Shown: positions 11,278 to 21,115 of the stretch, piece by piece
Layout of the letters: each line of letters opens with the position of its first letter
Numbering within the stretch: position 1 is the first letter of the stretch
NCBI RefSeq assembly: GCF_030052815.1
Contig: NC_079507.1
Location: forward strand, 18,250,141-18,314,140
Source of the DNA: Hevea brasiliensis
Taxonomy: Eukaryota > Streptophyta > Magnoliopsida > Malpighiales > Euphorbiaceae
DNA length: 64,000 nt
Reading direction: 5' to 3'
The notes under the pieces: model-generated
What the model saw: only the letters and a program-made list of their open reading frames with translations
Database searches by the model: none
Told to the model about the DNA's origin: nothing
Translations under genes and position numbers: made by a program

Positions 11278-13386
11278 TGTTAGTAGTATGCCCTAGAGCA
11301 TATCATCTAGTATGTATCTTGTACATATTTTTATTAATTAAAAAGGCATTTCCACTTTTCTGTTTACATAATATATTTATGTGTAATAGAAAAGGTCCAT
11401 TGATATTTTGTTAGAAATATTATTCTTAAGTTGTTAAGAATATGAGTAACAATATTTCTAGCACAAAGTATCATAAATAGGTTCACAATCGAGGATACTT
11501 CATAATAAGGACATGACTTATCCAGAAAGATTGTATTCATGTTTGTTCCTAAGTTATTTATATGAGATATAAATAAGATGGAATCATGAGTCTCATGCCA
11601 TATAACAAACATGATAGGCACTTATAAATGATAAGTAGGCCGAACCAGTGACACTTATGACAAGCACATGGAGTTTACTCTTGTCAATGTTTTGTCATAA
11701 ATCATATCAGTGCATATAATCTTTAGACCTGAGATAGTGCAGTTATCTTGTATATAGGTAGTTTGAGTTTGATACTGCTTTCATACTTGTACTGTGTATG
11801 GGTATATGGGCATGTGTTGTCTCCTACTAGTTATATATGGAGGTAGGTGTTGATCAAAATGGAATTATTTCCTCTAAGTAAATAGAGATAAAATCCTATG
11901 TTCATTTAATTGTTCTTGATGTTTCAAGTTCCTGGCCTGGACAGATAGATTTATTCATAAAAGAATTTCTGATGAGAAAATCTTTTTAATCAAAAACTGG
12001 AATTAAAAGAGAACATAATATTCATAGCAAATGGAGTTTGACATAAACCATGACTCCAGCTTGAGTTGGGATTTTGTAACAGAGAGATTCTAGTGCATGG
12101 TAACATATGATTATAGGCTCATTTAAGGTAAACCTTATTACTAATTGGGTGGCCATGGCATGATATGCTAGGTGTTAACCATGGTCTATGAGGTTCATAA
12201 AATGATTTAGAGAAATCATTTATGGTAAGAAAGAGTTTTGATGATATTAAGAGTTGATATCATGTCTCATTGCCAATTAGTGATGAGCCTAGTAAGTCAC
12301 ACACATACACAAGTTATCACCTAATTCAATATGATTTAATTAATTAATTAAAGAGTTTAATTGATTAATTAAATAGTTTTGGTTTGTAATTAGTTTGCAA
12401 AGTCCCTAGCATGACTTGAAACCAAATCTAGATTATTGGATGTATAATATAAGTTAAATTTATATTTAAAGTGTTTAAATATGAATTTAATTAATGAGAA
12501 ATTAATTAATAGAGATTAATTAATTAATTTATATTTGATATAAATTAATTAGAAGAAGAAAAATAATTATTTTGGGTTGAGAACTCAAAATTAAGACACA
12601 GGGGCATTTTGGTCATTTTGCAGTGTGACACGTGGCACCATGAGATGGTGACACATGGCATAACACATAAGCTTGCCAAATGTTTTTTAATCATGTAAGA
12701 TGATTAAAATCAAGATTAAATATAGGTTTGACACTTGGCACAATGTGATTGGGTCACTTAAACCTAGAGCTAATCAAAGGGTGACATGTGGCAAGGGTTT
12801 AATGTGTTAACCTAGCTATTTAAGTGTTGTTATGAGAAAATAAAACACAACCAGCAGCCACACTCCTTGGTCACGCCATTTTGCAGCCCTCCCTCTATTC
12901 TTCTTCATCTCTCATCAATTCAAAGAGATTAGCCATCAATCTCTTGAATTAAGAACACTAGAAATTGTTTCTAGTGTCCTGTTTACATCTCTAATCTCTT
13001 AAAAGGCAGAACTTGAATTTCTAATTAATAGAAAAGGCTTTAGAAGCTATTCAAGGGCTTCCATAGGTGTTCTTGGTGTGGACAAGCTAGAGGGACAACA
13101 TTTGGTGTCCTGAAGACGAATCTCAAAGGCGCAGACACAATGCAGTGCATCAAGAGGTTAGTGTAATCGTTCTTGATTTAATCTAGGGTTCTAAAATTAA
13201 TCTGATTAATTTTAAAATCTTAAATGGAAAATACAGATCCAAAAACATATTAAAAGAGTTTTAATATGTTGTTTATCATTGAAATCAAATAGATAAAAAT
13301 AAATCTTGCATGATGCATGTGACCCTAGGTGAAAATTTTTGAATTCAATGGTATAAACTTGTGTTTTTCATGCTTCCGTTCCTTCA
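11278..13386 (+). repeat. Copia 5' LTR
   Basis: This 2109-bp LTR starts TGTTAGTAGTATGCCC and ends TTCCGTTCCTTCA. It is nearly identical along its length to the 3' LTR at 18746-20853, with scattered substitutions. TG...CA termini are present. Several AT-rich palindromic stretches built on TTAATTAATTAA occur at about 12340-12550. Confidence 0.95.
12816..12824 (+). promoter_or_regulatory. Candidate TATA-like box in copia 5' LTR
   Basis: CTATTTAAG is the best TATA-like sequence in the 3' third of the LTR and is followed by an A-rich then C-rich leader-like stretch. The same site occurs in the 3' LTR at 20283-20291. It is position-based only, with no start-site evidence. Confidence 0.35.
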
Positions 13387-13388
13387 AT

Positions 13389-13400
13389 TGGTATCAGAGC
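13389..13400 (+). other. Copia primer binding site, initiator tRNA-Met
   Basis: TGGTATCAGAGC is an exact match to the tRNA-iMet complement, 2 bp after the LTR end. Confidence 0.93.
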
Positions 13401-13657
13401 CACTATATTTGCCATTTAGATTGTTGATTATATGATTTAATTGTGTGTTTGATCATGAGATCAAAAGATCATTGCTGGTTGCAAAGCAAGGTGGCGGTAT
13501 ATTTAAAAAAAAAACACCATCAATGGTGCGCATGGTTTGGCTACCATGGGTGGTTCAAGGTTTGGCTTTTAATTCTGCAATTGTTGTATGATCTAAAGCC
13601 TATTCTTTGACTAATTAAAGTGTTTAATTAGTAATTTTAATCACACAATTAAATTAT

Positions 13658-14003
13658 GATTCAAATCAGAATTTTAAAAATTGTTTGAATGTGATTCAAA
13701 TCTGAATTTTAAAAGTTGTTTGAATGTGATTCAAATCTGAATTTTTAAAGTTGTTTGAATCATATTTAAATATGATTTTTTAAAATTGATTGAATAAAAT
13801 TCAGATCTGATTTTTTAAAAAATGTTTGAATGTGATTCAAATCTGATTTTTTAAAAAATGTTTGAATGTGATTCAAATCTGAATTTTTAAAGTTGTTTGA
13901 ATGTGATTCAAATCTGAATTTTTAAATTTGTTTAAATGAGATTCAAATCTGAATTTTTAAATTTATTTGAATCATATTCAAATCTAGATTTTTAAGTTGA
14001 ATA
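13658..14003 (+). repeat. Tandem repeat in copia leader, about nine units of ~36-44 bp
   Basis: Units of the form GATTCAAATCTGAATTTTTA plus AGTTGTTTGAATGT repeat across about 345 bp. The middle units carry a longer run of T and A. TTTGAAT and ATTCAAA are complementary, so each unit can also form a small hairpin. The array lies between the primer site and gag. Confidence 0.9.
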
Positions 14004-15169
14004 TGAGATATTCAATTTAATTTAAGTATGTATGTTTTATTTAATTGTTAAATAGTCATGATGGATGATCATGGACTATAAAAGACCAATGTGATTGGAT
14101 TTATTTCTTTTATATTTCTTTGGGATTGTAAATTAATTAATTTATTTTAATTTATTTTGGGCATATATTATTAAGTTTGTAATAATTTTTGGGTTGTAAT
14201 TTCATTTATTTAAGTTCTTGTAAATTCGCCTTGGTATGCCAAAGATTACTATGTAATATTGGATTGCAAGAAGTTCAAGGAGGTCAAGAGCATTGGTGGG
14301 ACCAGTGGGAGGAATTCAAGATCAAGTGTTGATTATGTACTCCTTCAGCAACTCTTGTAAAATGAATGAATGAAATGCACCTAGGAATGCCCTGATTCAA
14401 TTCTTGGTAGCTCAGAATTGAATCCCTTAGAAAGTCTATGATCATACCATATTTACTGCTTATCCATGAATGCATGAGATGTATGGGAATGTATGCAATT
14501 ATATGATATATGCATGCTAAATGGATAATGTGCAAAGTGAGACCTTAATAGTAATTAGAATGACTATAAAATCTTCCAAACAAATGATTAAGTTGGAAAT
14601 GCTATAATTAAAGTAATTATAACATAGGCCCTCCATTGGGGCAATTATTTTAAGAAATTTTAAATAGTTGCATGAGATGCAATTAATTTAAGAGATTTTC
14701 TTAAGAATAATTGTTAAGCATGAGATGTTGTAAATATGTAAATGGTTTGGTGGCCAATATTGGATGTACCTGAGGACATTAAAATTATTTGCATAATTAC
14801 TGGCTCAATGGGATCAACTTAACTAATGCAAGATAAGTCAATAATGAATGTACCTGAGATTTTGAGCATTAGAGGCTAGGTAAAGGATTGAACCTCACAT
14901 GAGATGTGATGGGCAAGGAGTTGCTCACTTATAGTTTATTGTAATTCCAATAACGGATGTACCTGAGGATGATCAATAGAATTATAAGAATTAAATCACC
15001 CACTAGAAATCCATCCAACTAGGATTTCCGTTTTCTACTTTGGAAGTGTAGGATTCGCTAAGTTAGTGGGAGGACCAATTTGATTAAAAGACCATAATCA
15101 TTTTGGTTAATTACATGATACATTTACTAATTAATCTGGTTATTTTCTGCAGTTAATTTTCTGATAGAA
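14004..15169 (+). other. Copia untranslated leader
   Basis: This AT-rich non-coding leader precedes gag. Three copies of a GGATGTACCTGAGGA-like motif lie near 14763, 14846 and 14955. TTACTAAT followed by a pyrimidine tract and TTTTCTGCAG (about 15124-15152) looks like a branch point and 3' splice site just before the gag ATG at 15170. I see no ORF of interest. Confidence 0.55.
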
Positions 15170-16000
15170 ATGAGCACAAAACAACCACCACCATCCAATA
15201 TCCTTGCAAGCATACTTGATCACAATAGGTTGACAGGACTTAATATGTCTGATTGGCTAAGAAATTTGACACTTGTCCTGAACCTTGAACATATAGGATA
15301 TGTTTTAGATTCAAATGTTCCTGGTCCCTTACCTCCAGAGGCCACACAAGAGGAACATGATACTTTGGACAAGTAGAAGGAGCATGATATGAGAGCTAAG
15401 TGTTACATGCTTGCTTCCATGAGTAATGAGTTACAGAAGCAACATGAGAACATGCAGAGTGCGAGTGAGATCCTCCTTCACCTTCAAGAGTTGTATGGTG
15501 AGCACAGCAGGAATGCTAGGTATGAGATATCTAGACAGCTATTCCATATGAGGATGTCTGAGGGATAGAATGTTGGGGATCATGTCCACAAGATGATTCG
15601 GCTGATTGAGCAGTTGGAACATCTTGACTTCAACATGGATTTCCAACTACAGACGGATTTGATCCTTCAGTCCCTTCCTGAGTCTTTTGGGAATTTTGTA
15701 ACAAATTTCCATATGACTAAACAACAATGCACGTTAGCTGATTTACTCAACATGCTGGTTATTGCCCAAAAGAATATGTAGGGCAACAAAGGAAAAGAGG
15801 TAGCTTTGGTTGCACCTTCTTCTGCTGGAAAGTCCAACAAGAAGAAGGGCAATAAGAAAAAGAAACCTCAAATTCCTAGTCGTTCCAAGAAAATAGCTAA
15901 ACAGAAAAGGAAGACCAAAGCTGACAAAGGCAAAGAAAGTGTTTCCACTGCCAACAGGAAAGTGTTTCCATTGAAAACAGGAAAGTGTTTCCATTGCTAG
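15170..16000 (+). pseudogene. Copia gag with three in-frame TAG stops, truncated zinc knuckle
   Basis: One continuous frame runs from the ATG at 15170 to 16000, about 276 codons, interrupted only by TAG at 15374, 15566 and 15779. The N-terminus (MSTKQPPPSN) is followed by a UBN2-type gag core with LQTDLILQSLPESF at about 15649-15690, then a Lys-rich linker and GKCFHC, the first half of a CCHC knuckle, ending in a stop. The second half of the knuckle (the His and last Cys) is absent. Two of the three TAGs are read as former CAG codons and the other as a former TGG. Confidence 0.87.
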
Positions 16001-16023
16001 TAAGAAAATGTTTCCACTGGCCA
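15932..16023 (+). repeat. Four ~23-bp repeats at the gag knuckle / protease deletion
   Basis: Four copies of GGAAAGTGTTTCCATTG-like units with varied spacers sit exactly where the zinc knuckle should continue into protease. The unit is the DNA encoding the GKCFHC knuckle half, and it is read in different frames in successive copies. Confidence 0.85.
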
Positions 16024-16970
16024 GAGTATAGCAATCTAAATGAATACAATGCCATGGTGAAAACCAACTCAAGTTCAAAATATATTTGGCACTTAAGGTT
16101 ATGTCATGTTGCAGAAGATAGGATTACAAAATTGGAGAAAATGGGAATTTTATCCTCATTGGGCTCTGAGCCTACTCCAACTTGTGAATCTTGCCTTCAG
16201 GGCAAAATGACTAGATCACCCTTTGTTGGACAAGGGCTAAGAGCTGAAAATATTTTGGAGCTAATACATAGTGATGTATGTGGTCCATTTAAAGAAATGG
16301 CTAGAGGGGGTTTTCATTATTTTATTACCTTTACTGATGATAAATCAAGGTTTGGGTATTTGTATTTGATGAAATACAAACATGAATCTTTTGAAAAGTT
16401 CAAAGAATTTAAATCTGAAGTAGAAAATCAAACAGGAAAGAATATCAAAGCTCTTCGATCAGATCATGGAGGTGAATATTTGAGTACTGAATTTGATGAA
16501 TACTTGAGAGAGCATGGCATTGTTTCTCAGCTGACTCCTCCAGGAACGCCACAGCTGAATGGTGTATCTGAAAGGAGAAATCGTACCCTATTGGATATGG
16601 TACATAGTATGATGAGTTATACTGATATGCCAATCTTCTTTTGGGGATTTGCATTAGAATCGGCTTTGTATATTCTGAATAGGATTCCATCAAAATCAGT
16701 TTCTTCCACACCTTATAAGATATGGCATGGAAGAAAACCAATTCTTAAGCATGTTAAGATTTGGGGTTGTCCAACTTATATCAAAAAGCTAAACACTGAT
16801 AAATTGGAGACCAGATCAGAAAAGGTCGATTTGTTGGATATCCAAAAGATAGTTTTGGATATTATTTTTATTTGCCTACTTCATAAAAGGTTGTGATAAG
16901 TAGAGATGCCACATTTCTTGAACAATAGTTTGTTCAAGAAGGAGGCAAAGGAAGGCAAATAGAGTTAGAA
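16001..16970 (+). pseudogene. Copia integrase region (protease missing)
   Basis: The open stretch 15985-16896 encodes the pre-integrase zinc-binding segment (WHLRLCH with CESCLQGK), then the integrase core. The catalytic positions are visible as IHSDVCGPF, FTDDKSRFGYLYL and the glutamate in GVSERRNRTLLDM, giving D, D and E. Nothing encodes the aspartic protease that should lie upstream, so the polyprotein could not mature. After about 16826 the frame shifts at a site reading GGTCGA, and a TAG occurs at about 16927. Integrase inserts element cDNA into nuclear DNA. Confidence 0.88.
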
Positions 16971-18080
16971 TTGGAGAATTCTGACCAACCAACAGATCAG
17001 ATGAATATAAATCCATCTAGTCAACCAATACCCATTGATGAAACATCTACAGCTGTTCCTCGTAGAACAACTAGGGTATCTCACCCACCAATGAGATATG
17101 GTTTTCTTCATGAAGAAGAACAAGAGTTGTCTACTCATGAAGAAGTAGATCATGGAGATGATCCACTTACCTATGAAGAAGCTATATCAGATATAGACTC
17201 TTCAAAATGGATTGATGCTATGAAATCCGAGATTGATTCCATGTATAAGAATCAAGTTTGGGATCTTGTTGACCCACCTGAAGGTATTGTACCTATAGGG
17301 AACAAATGGGTTTTCAAGAAGAAAATTGGTTCTGATGGAAAGGTAGAGACCTATAAGGCAAGGCTAGTAGCGAAAGGGTTTCGCCAAAGGCAAGGAATCG
17401 ACTATGAGGAGACTTTCTCGCCTGTTGCCATGCTTAAATCAATTAGGATTTTACTAGCAATAGTTGCATACTATGATTATGAGATTTGGAAGATGGATGT
17501 CAAAACAGCTTTTCTCAATGGATACATTGAAGAAAACATTTTCATGGAACAACCTAGGGGATTTGAATTCCAAGATGGTTCCAAGGTATGCAAGCTAAAG
17601 CGATCCATTTATGGGTTGAAACAAGCTTCGAGGAGTTGGAACATCCGTTTTGATGAAGCCATTAAATCCTTTGGTTTTATAAAAAATGAGGATGAGCCAT
17701 GTGTATATAAGAAGGTTAATGACAGTGCTATCACTTTCCTTGTCTTATATGTGGATGACATACTGTTAATGGGTAATGACACAGGTATGTTGACGACTAT
17801 AAAGGTATGGTTGTCAAATACATTCTCCATGAAAGACTTAGGGGAGGCAACCTATATTCTTGGGATTCGCATATATAGAGATAGAGCAAAAAGAATAATT
17901 GGTTTATCCCAAAGTCTATACTTGGAAAAGGTGTTAAAGAGGTTTAACATGCTTGATTCCAAGAGAGGATTGTTACCAGTGAGACATGGTATCCATCTTT
18001 CTAAAGAGATGTCTCCAAAGACACCTGAAGAAAGAGATAAGATGGCCAGGATTCCATATGCTTGGCTATTGGAAGTTTAA
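16971..18080 (+). pseudogene. Copia reverse transcriptase (open), RNase H follows out of frame
   Basis: The 369-codon open stretch is the RT of the polyprotein, not an independent gene; its ATG is internal. Recognisable parts include NKWVFKKKIGSDGKVE (about residues 112-127), KMDVKTAFLNGYIEEN, IYGLKQASRSWNIRF, and the catalytic YVDDILLMGN near 17750-17779. Both catalytic aspartates are intact. The frame is lost at about 18056, where GCTTGGCTATTGG has replaced a longer, more usual sequence, and RNase H continues in other frames. Confidence 0.9.
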
Positions 18081-18732
18081 TGTATGCAAAGTTGTGTAAT
18101 AGGACGGATATCGCATATGCTGTTAGTTTGACTATCAGGTATCAATAAAATCAATGTTTGGAACAATCGATAGAAGTCAAAAATATTCTTAAGTACTTAA
18201 GAAGAACTAAGGAATTATTCTAGATTTATGGAGGAGGAGACTTGCAATTGGATGGTTATCTTGATTCGATTTCCAATCGGATATCGATGATAGAAAGTCT
18301 ACCTCTGGATATGTGTTCATTTGTAATGGAGGTGCGATCGGTTGGAAGAGTTCCAAACAAAGCACGATCGCAGATTCCACTACAGAGGTCGAGTATATTC
18401 TTTGCATCGAATCTTTGCAAAGGAAGTCGCTTGGATAAAGAAGTTCGTGAGAACTTACAGTAGTTCCTTCCATTGAGTCGCCGGTTCCACTACACTGTGA
18501 CAACAATGGAGCAGCGATCATCTGAGCTAAGGAACCAAGGTCTCACGAAATCCAAACACATAGAAAGGCGCTACCACATTATCGGAGAAATAGTTGGGCG
18601 AGGCGATGTAGCCATGCAGAAAATAACGTCGGTGAAAATCCGGTGATCCATTCACTAAGCCTATGTCACGCACTCGATTAGACCGACATCTTGAGAAGAT
18701 AGGTCTAAGATATTGTAATGAATGGCTCTAGT
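18081..18732 (+). pseudogene. Copia RNase H remnant, many small lesions
   Basis: Pieces recognisable by eye include the start of the domain after TGTATGCAAAG (18082), GATAGAAAGTC at about 18290, ATTCCACTACAGAGGTCGAG at about 18373-18392, and CACATAGAAAGGCGCTACCA near 18560-18580. Breaks occur repeatedly at CGATCG, CGA or GTCG sequences where copia RNase H genes normally have CAG or CTG. No single frame is open for more than about 75 codons. Confidence 0.75.
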
Positions 18733-18736
18733 GCTA

Positions 18737-18745
18737 GTGGGAGAT
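18737..18745 (+). other. Copia polypurine tract
   Basis: GTGGGAGAT immediately precedes the 3' LTR start at 18746, the expected plus-strand priming position. Confidence 0.7.
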
Positions 18746-20853
18746 TGTTAGTAGTATGCCCTAGAGCATATCATCTAGTATGTATCTTGTACATATTTTT
18801 ATTAATTAAAAAGGCATTTCCACTTTTCTGTTTACATAATATATTTATGTGTAATAGAAAAGGACCATTGATATTTTGTTAGAAATATTATTCTTAAGTT
18901 GTTAAGAATATGAGTGACAATATTTCTAGCACAAAGTATCATAAATAGGTTCACAATCGAGGATACTTCATAATAAGGACATGACTTATCCAGAAAGATT
19001 GTATTCATGTTTGTTCCCAAGTTATTTATATGAGATATAAATAAGATGGAATGGTGAGTCTCATGCCATATAACAAACATGATAGGCACTTATAAATGAT
19101 AAGTAGGTCGAACGGTGACACTTATGACAAGCACATGGAGTTTACTCTTGTCAATGTTTTGTCATAAATCATATCGATGCATATAATCTTTAGACACGAG
19201 ATAGCACAGTTATCTTGTATATAGGTAGTTTGAGTTTGATACTGCTTTCATACTTGTACTGTGTATGGGCATATGGGCATGTGTTGGCTCCTACTAGTTA
19301 TATATGGAGGTAGGTGTTGATCAAGATGGAATTTGTTCCTCTAAGTAAATAGAGATAAAATCCTATGTTCATTTAATTGTTCTTGATGTTTCAAGTTCCT
19401 GGCCAAGACAGATGGATTTATTCAGAAAAGAGTTTCTGATAAGAAAATCTTTTTAATCAAGAACTGGAATTAAAAGAGAACATAATATTCATAGCAAATG
19501 GAGTTTGACATAAACCATGACTCCAGCTTGAGTTGGGATTTTGTAACAGAGAGATTCTAGTGCATGGTAACATATGATTATAGGTTCATTTAAGGTAAAC
19601 CTTATTACTAATTGGGTGGCCATGGCATGCTATGCTAGGTGTTAACCATGGTCTATGAGGTTCATAAAATGATTTAGAGAAATCATTTATGGTAAGAAAG
19701 AGTTCTGATGATATTAAGAGTTGATATCATGTCTCATTGCCAATTAGTGATGAGCCTAGTAAGTCACACACATACACAAGTTATCACCTAATTAAATATG
19801 ATTTAATTAATTAATTAAAGAGTTTAATTGATTAATTAAATAGGTTTGGTTTGCAATTAGTTTGCAAAGTCTCTAGCATGACTTGAAACCAAATCTAGAT
19901 TATTGGATGTATAATATAAGTTAAATTTATATTTAAAGTATTTAAATATGTATTTAATTAATGAGAAATTAATTAATAGAGATTAATTAATTAATTTATA
20001 TTTGATATAAATTAATTAGAAGAAGAAAAATAATTATTTTGGGTTGAGAACTCAAAATTAAGACACAGGGGCATTTTTGTCATTTTGCAGTGTGACACGT
20101 GGCACCATGAGATGGTGACACGTGGCATAACACATAAGCTTGCCAAATATTTTTTAATCATGTAAGATGATTAAAATCAAGATTAAATATAGGTTTGACA
20201 CTTGGCACAATGTGATTGGGTCACTTAAACCTAGAGCTAATCAAAGGGTGACATGTGGCAAGGGTTTAATGTGTTAACCTAGCTATTTAAGTGTTGTTAT
20301 GAGAAAATAAAACACAACCAGCAGCCACACTCCTTGGTCACGCCATTTTGCAGCCCTCCCTCTATTCTTCTTCATCTCTCATCAATTCAAAGAGATTAGC
20401 CATCAATCTCTTGAATTAAGAACACTAGAAATTGTTTCTAGTGTCTTGTTTACATCTCTAATCTCTTAAAAGGCAGAACTTGAATTTCTAATTAATAGAA
20501 AAGGCTTTAGAAGCTGTTCAAGGGCTGCCATAGGTATTCTTGGTGTGGACAAGCTAGAGGGACAACATCTGGTGTCCTGAAGATGAATCTCAAAGGCGTA
20601 GACACGCTGCAGTGCATCAAGAGGTTAGTGTAATCATTCTTGATTTAATATAGGGTTCTAAAATTAATCTGATTAATTTTAAAATCTTAAATGGAAAATA
20701 CAGATCCAAAAAAATATTAAAAGAGTTTTAATATGTTGTTTATCATTGAAATCAAATAGATAAAAATAAATCTTGCATGATGCATGTGACCCTAAGTGAA
20801 AATTTTTGAATTCAATGGTATAAACTTGTGTTTTTCACGCTTCCGTTCCTTCA
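18746..20853 (+). repeat. Copia 3' LTR
   Basis: This 2108-bp LTR pairs with the one at 11278-13386. The differences are scattered substitutions, including small clusters with CAG/CTG-type changes such as 'cagtgacac' against 'cggtgacac' near 19115. It is followed by the AGAGG duplication. Confidence 0.95.
20283..20291 (+). promoter_or_regulatory. Candidate TATA-like box in copia 3' LTR
   Basis: CTATTTAAG is the same site as at 12816-12824 in the 5' LTR, conserved between the two copies. Confidence 0.3.
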
Positions 20854-21115
20854 AGAGGAAACTTTAACCAGAGGCAGCCCAACAATCCATATTCAAACAC
20901 TTATAACCCTGGATGGAGGAACCACCCAAATTTCTATTGGTCCAATCAGCAAAACTTGCCAATAAACAAGCAACAAGGGTACAAACCACCAGTACCTCCT
21001 GGATTTCAGAACAGAGGCCAAAACTTTGCACAGCCACCACCGCCTCCTCAACCTCAGCAACCTAAATCGAAGATGACCATAAAATCCATGATGGAGGGTT
21101 TCCTGGCAGCTCAAC
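20854..21115 (+). pseudogene. Athila gag, middle part (Pro/Gln-rich)
   Basis: This resumes the Athila gag frame after the copia insertion. It encodes a basic and Asn/Gln-rich stretch (NQRQPNNPYS), then QPPPPPQPQQPK and MTIKSMMEGFLAAQ, which leads into the C-terminal gag segment at 43885. It is open throughout its 87 codons. The first 5 bp (AGAGG) are the right-hand copy of the copia target duplication. Confidence 0.85.
21111..21115. repeat. Target site duplication TCAAC (left) of the solo Tk2 LTR
   Basis: TCAAC here is repeated exactly at 43885-43889. Removing one copy joins the Athila frame as AAQ-QQHNE. Confidence 0.95.

Larger units (their letters stand above)
11278..20853 (+). mobile_element. 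Ty1/copia element, structurally complete, coding-dead
   Basis: The element is 9.58 kb with 5' LTR 11278-13386, Met primer site, a leader of about 1.8 kb, gag, integrase, RT, partial RNase H, polypurine tract and 3' LTR 18746-20853. The domain order integrase-RT-RNase H defines Ty1/copia; the gag and integrase resemble the Tork/Angela group, a lineage call made by eye. Flanking AGAGG duplications are exact. The protease domain is missing, gag has three in-frame TAG codons, and pol is frameshifted at several points. Confidence 0.93.

Noticed and set aside
13658..14003. Centromeric satellite
   Set aside because: Only about nine degenerate units, confined to the copia leader; no higher-order or long array.
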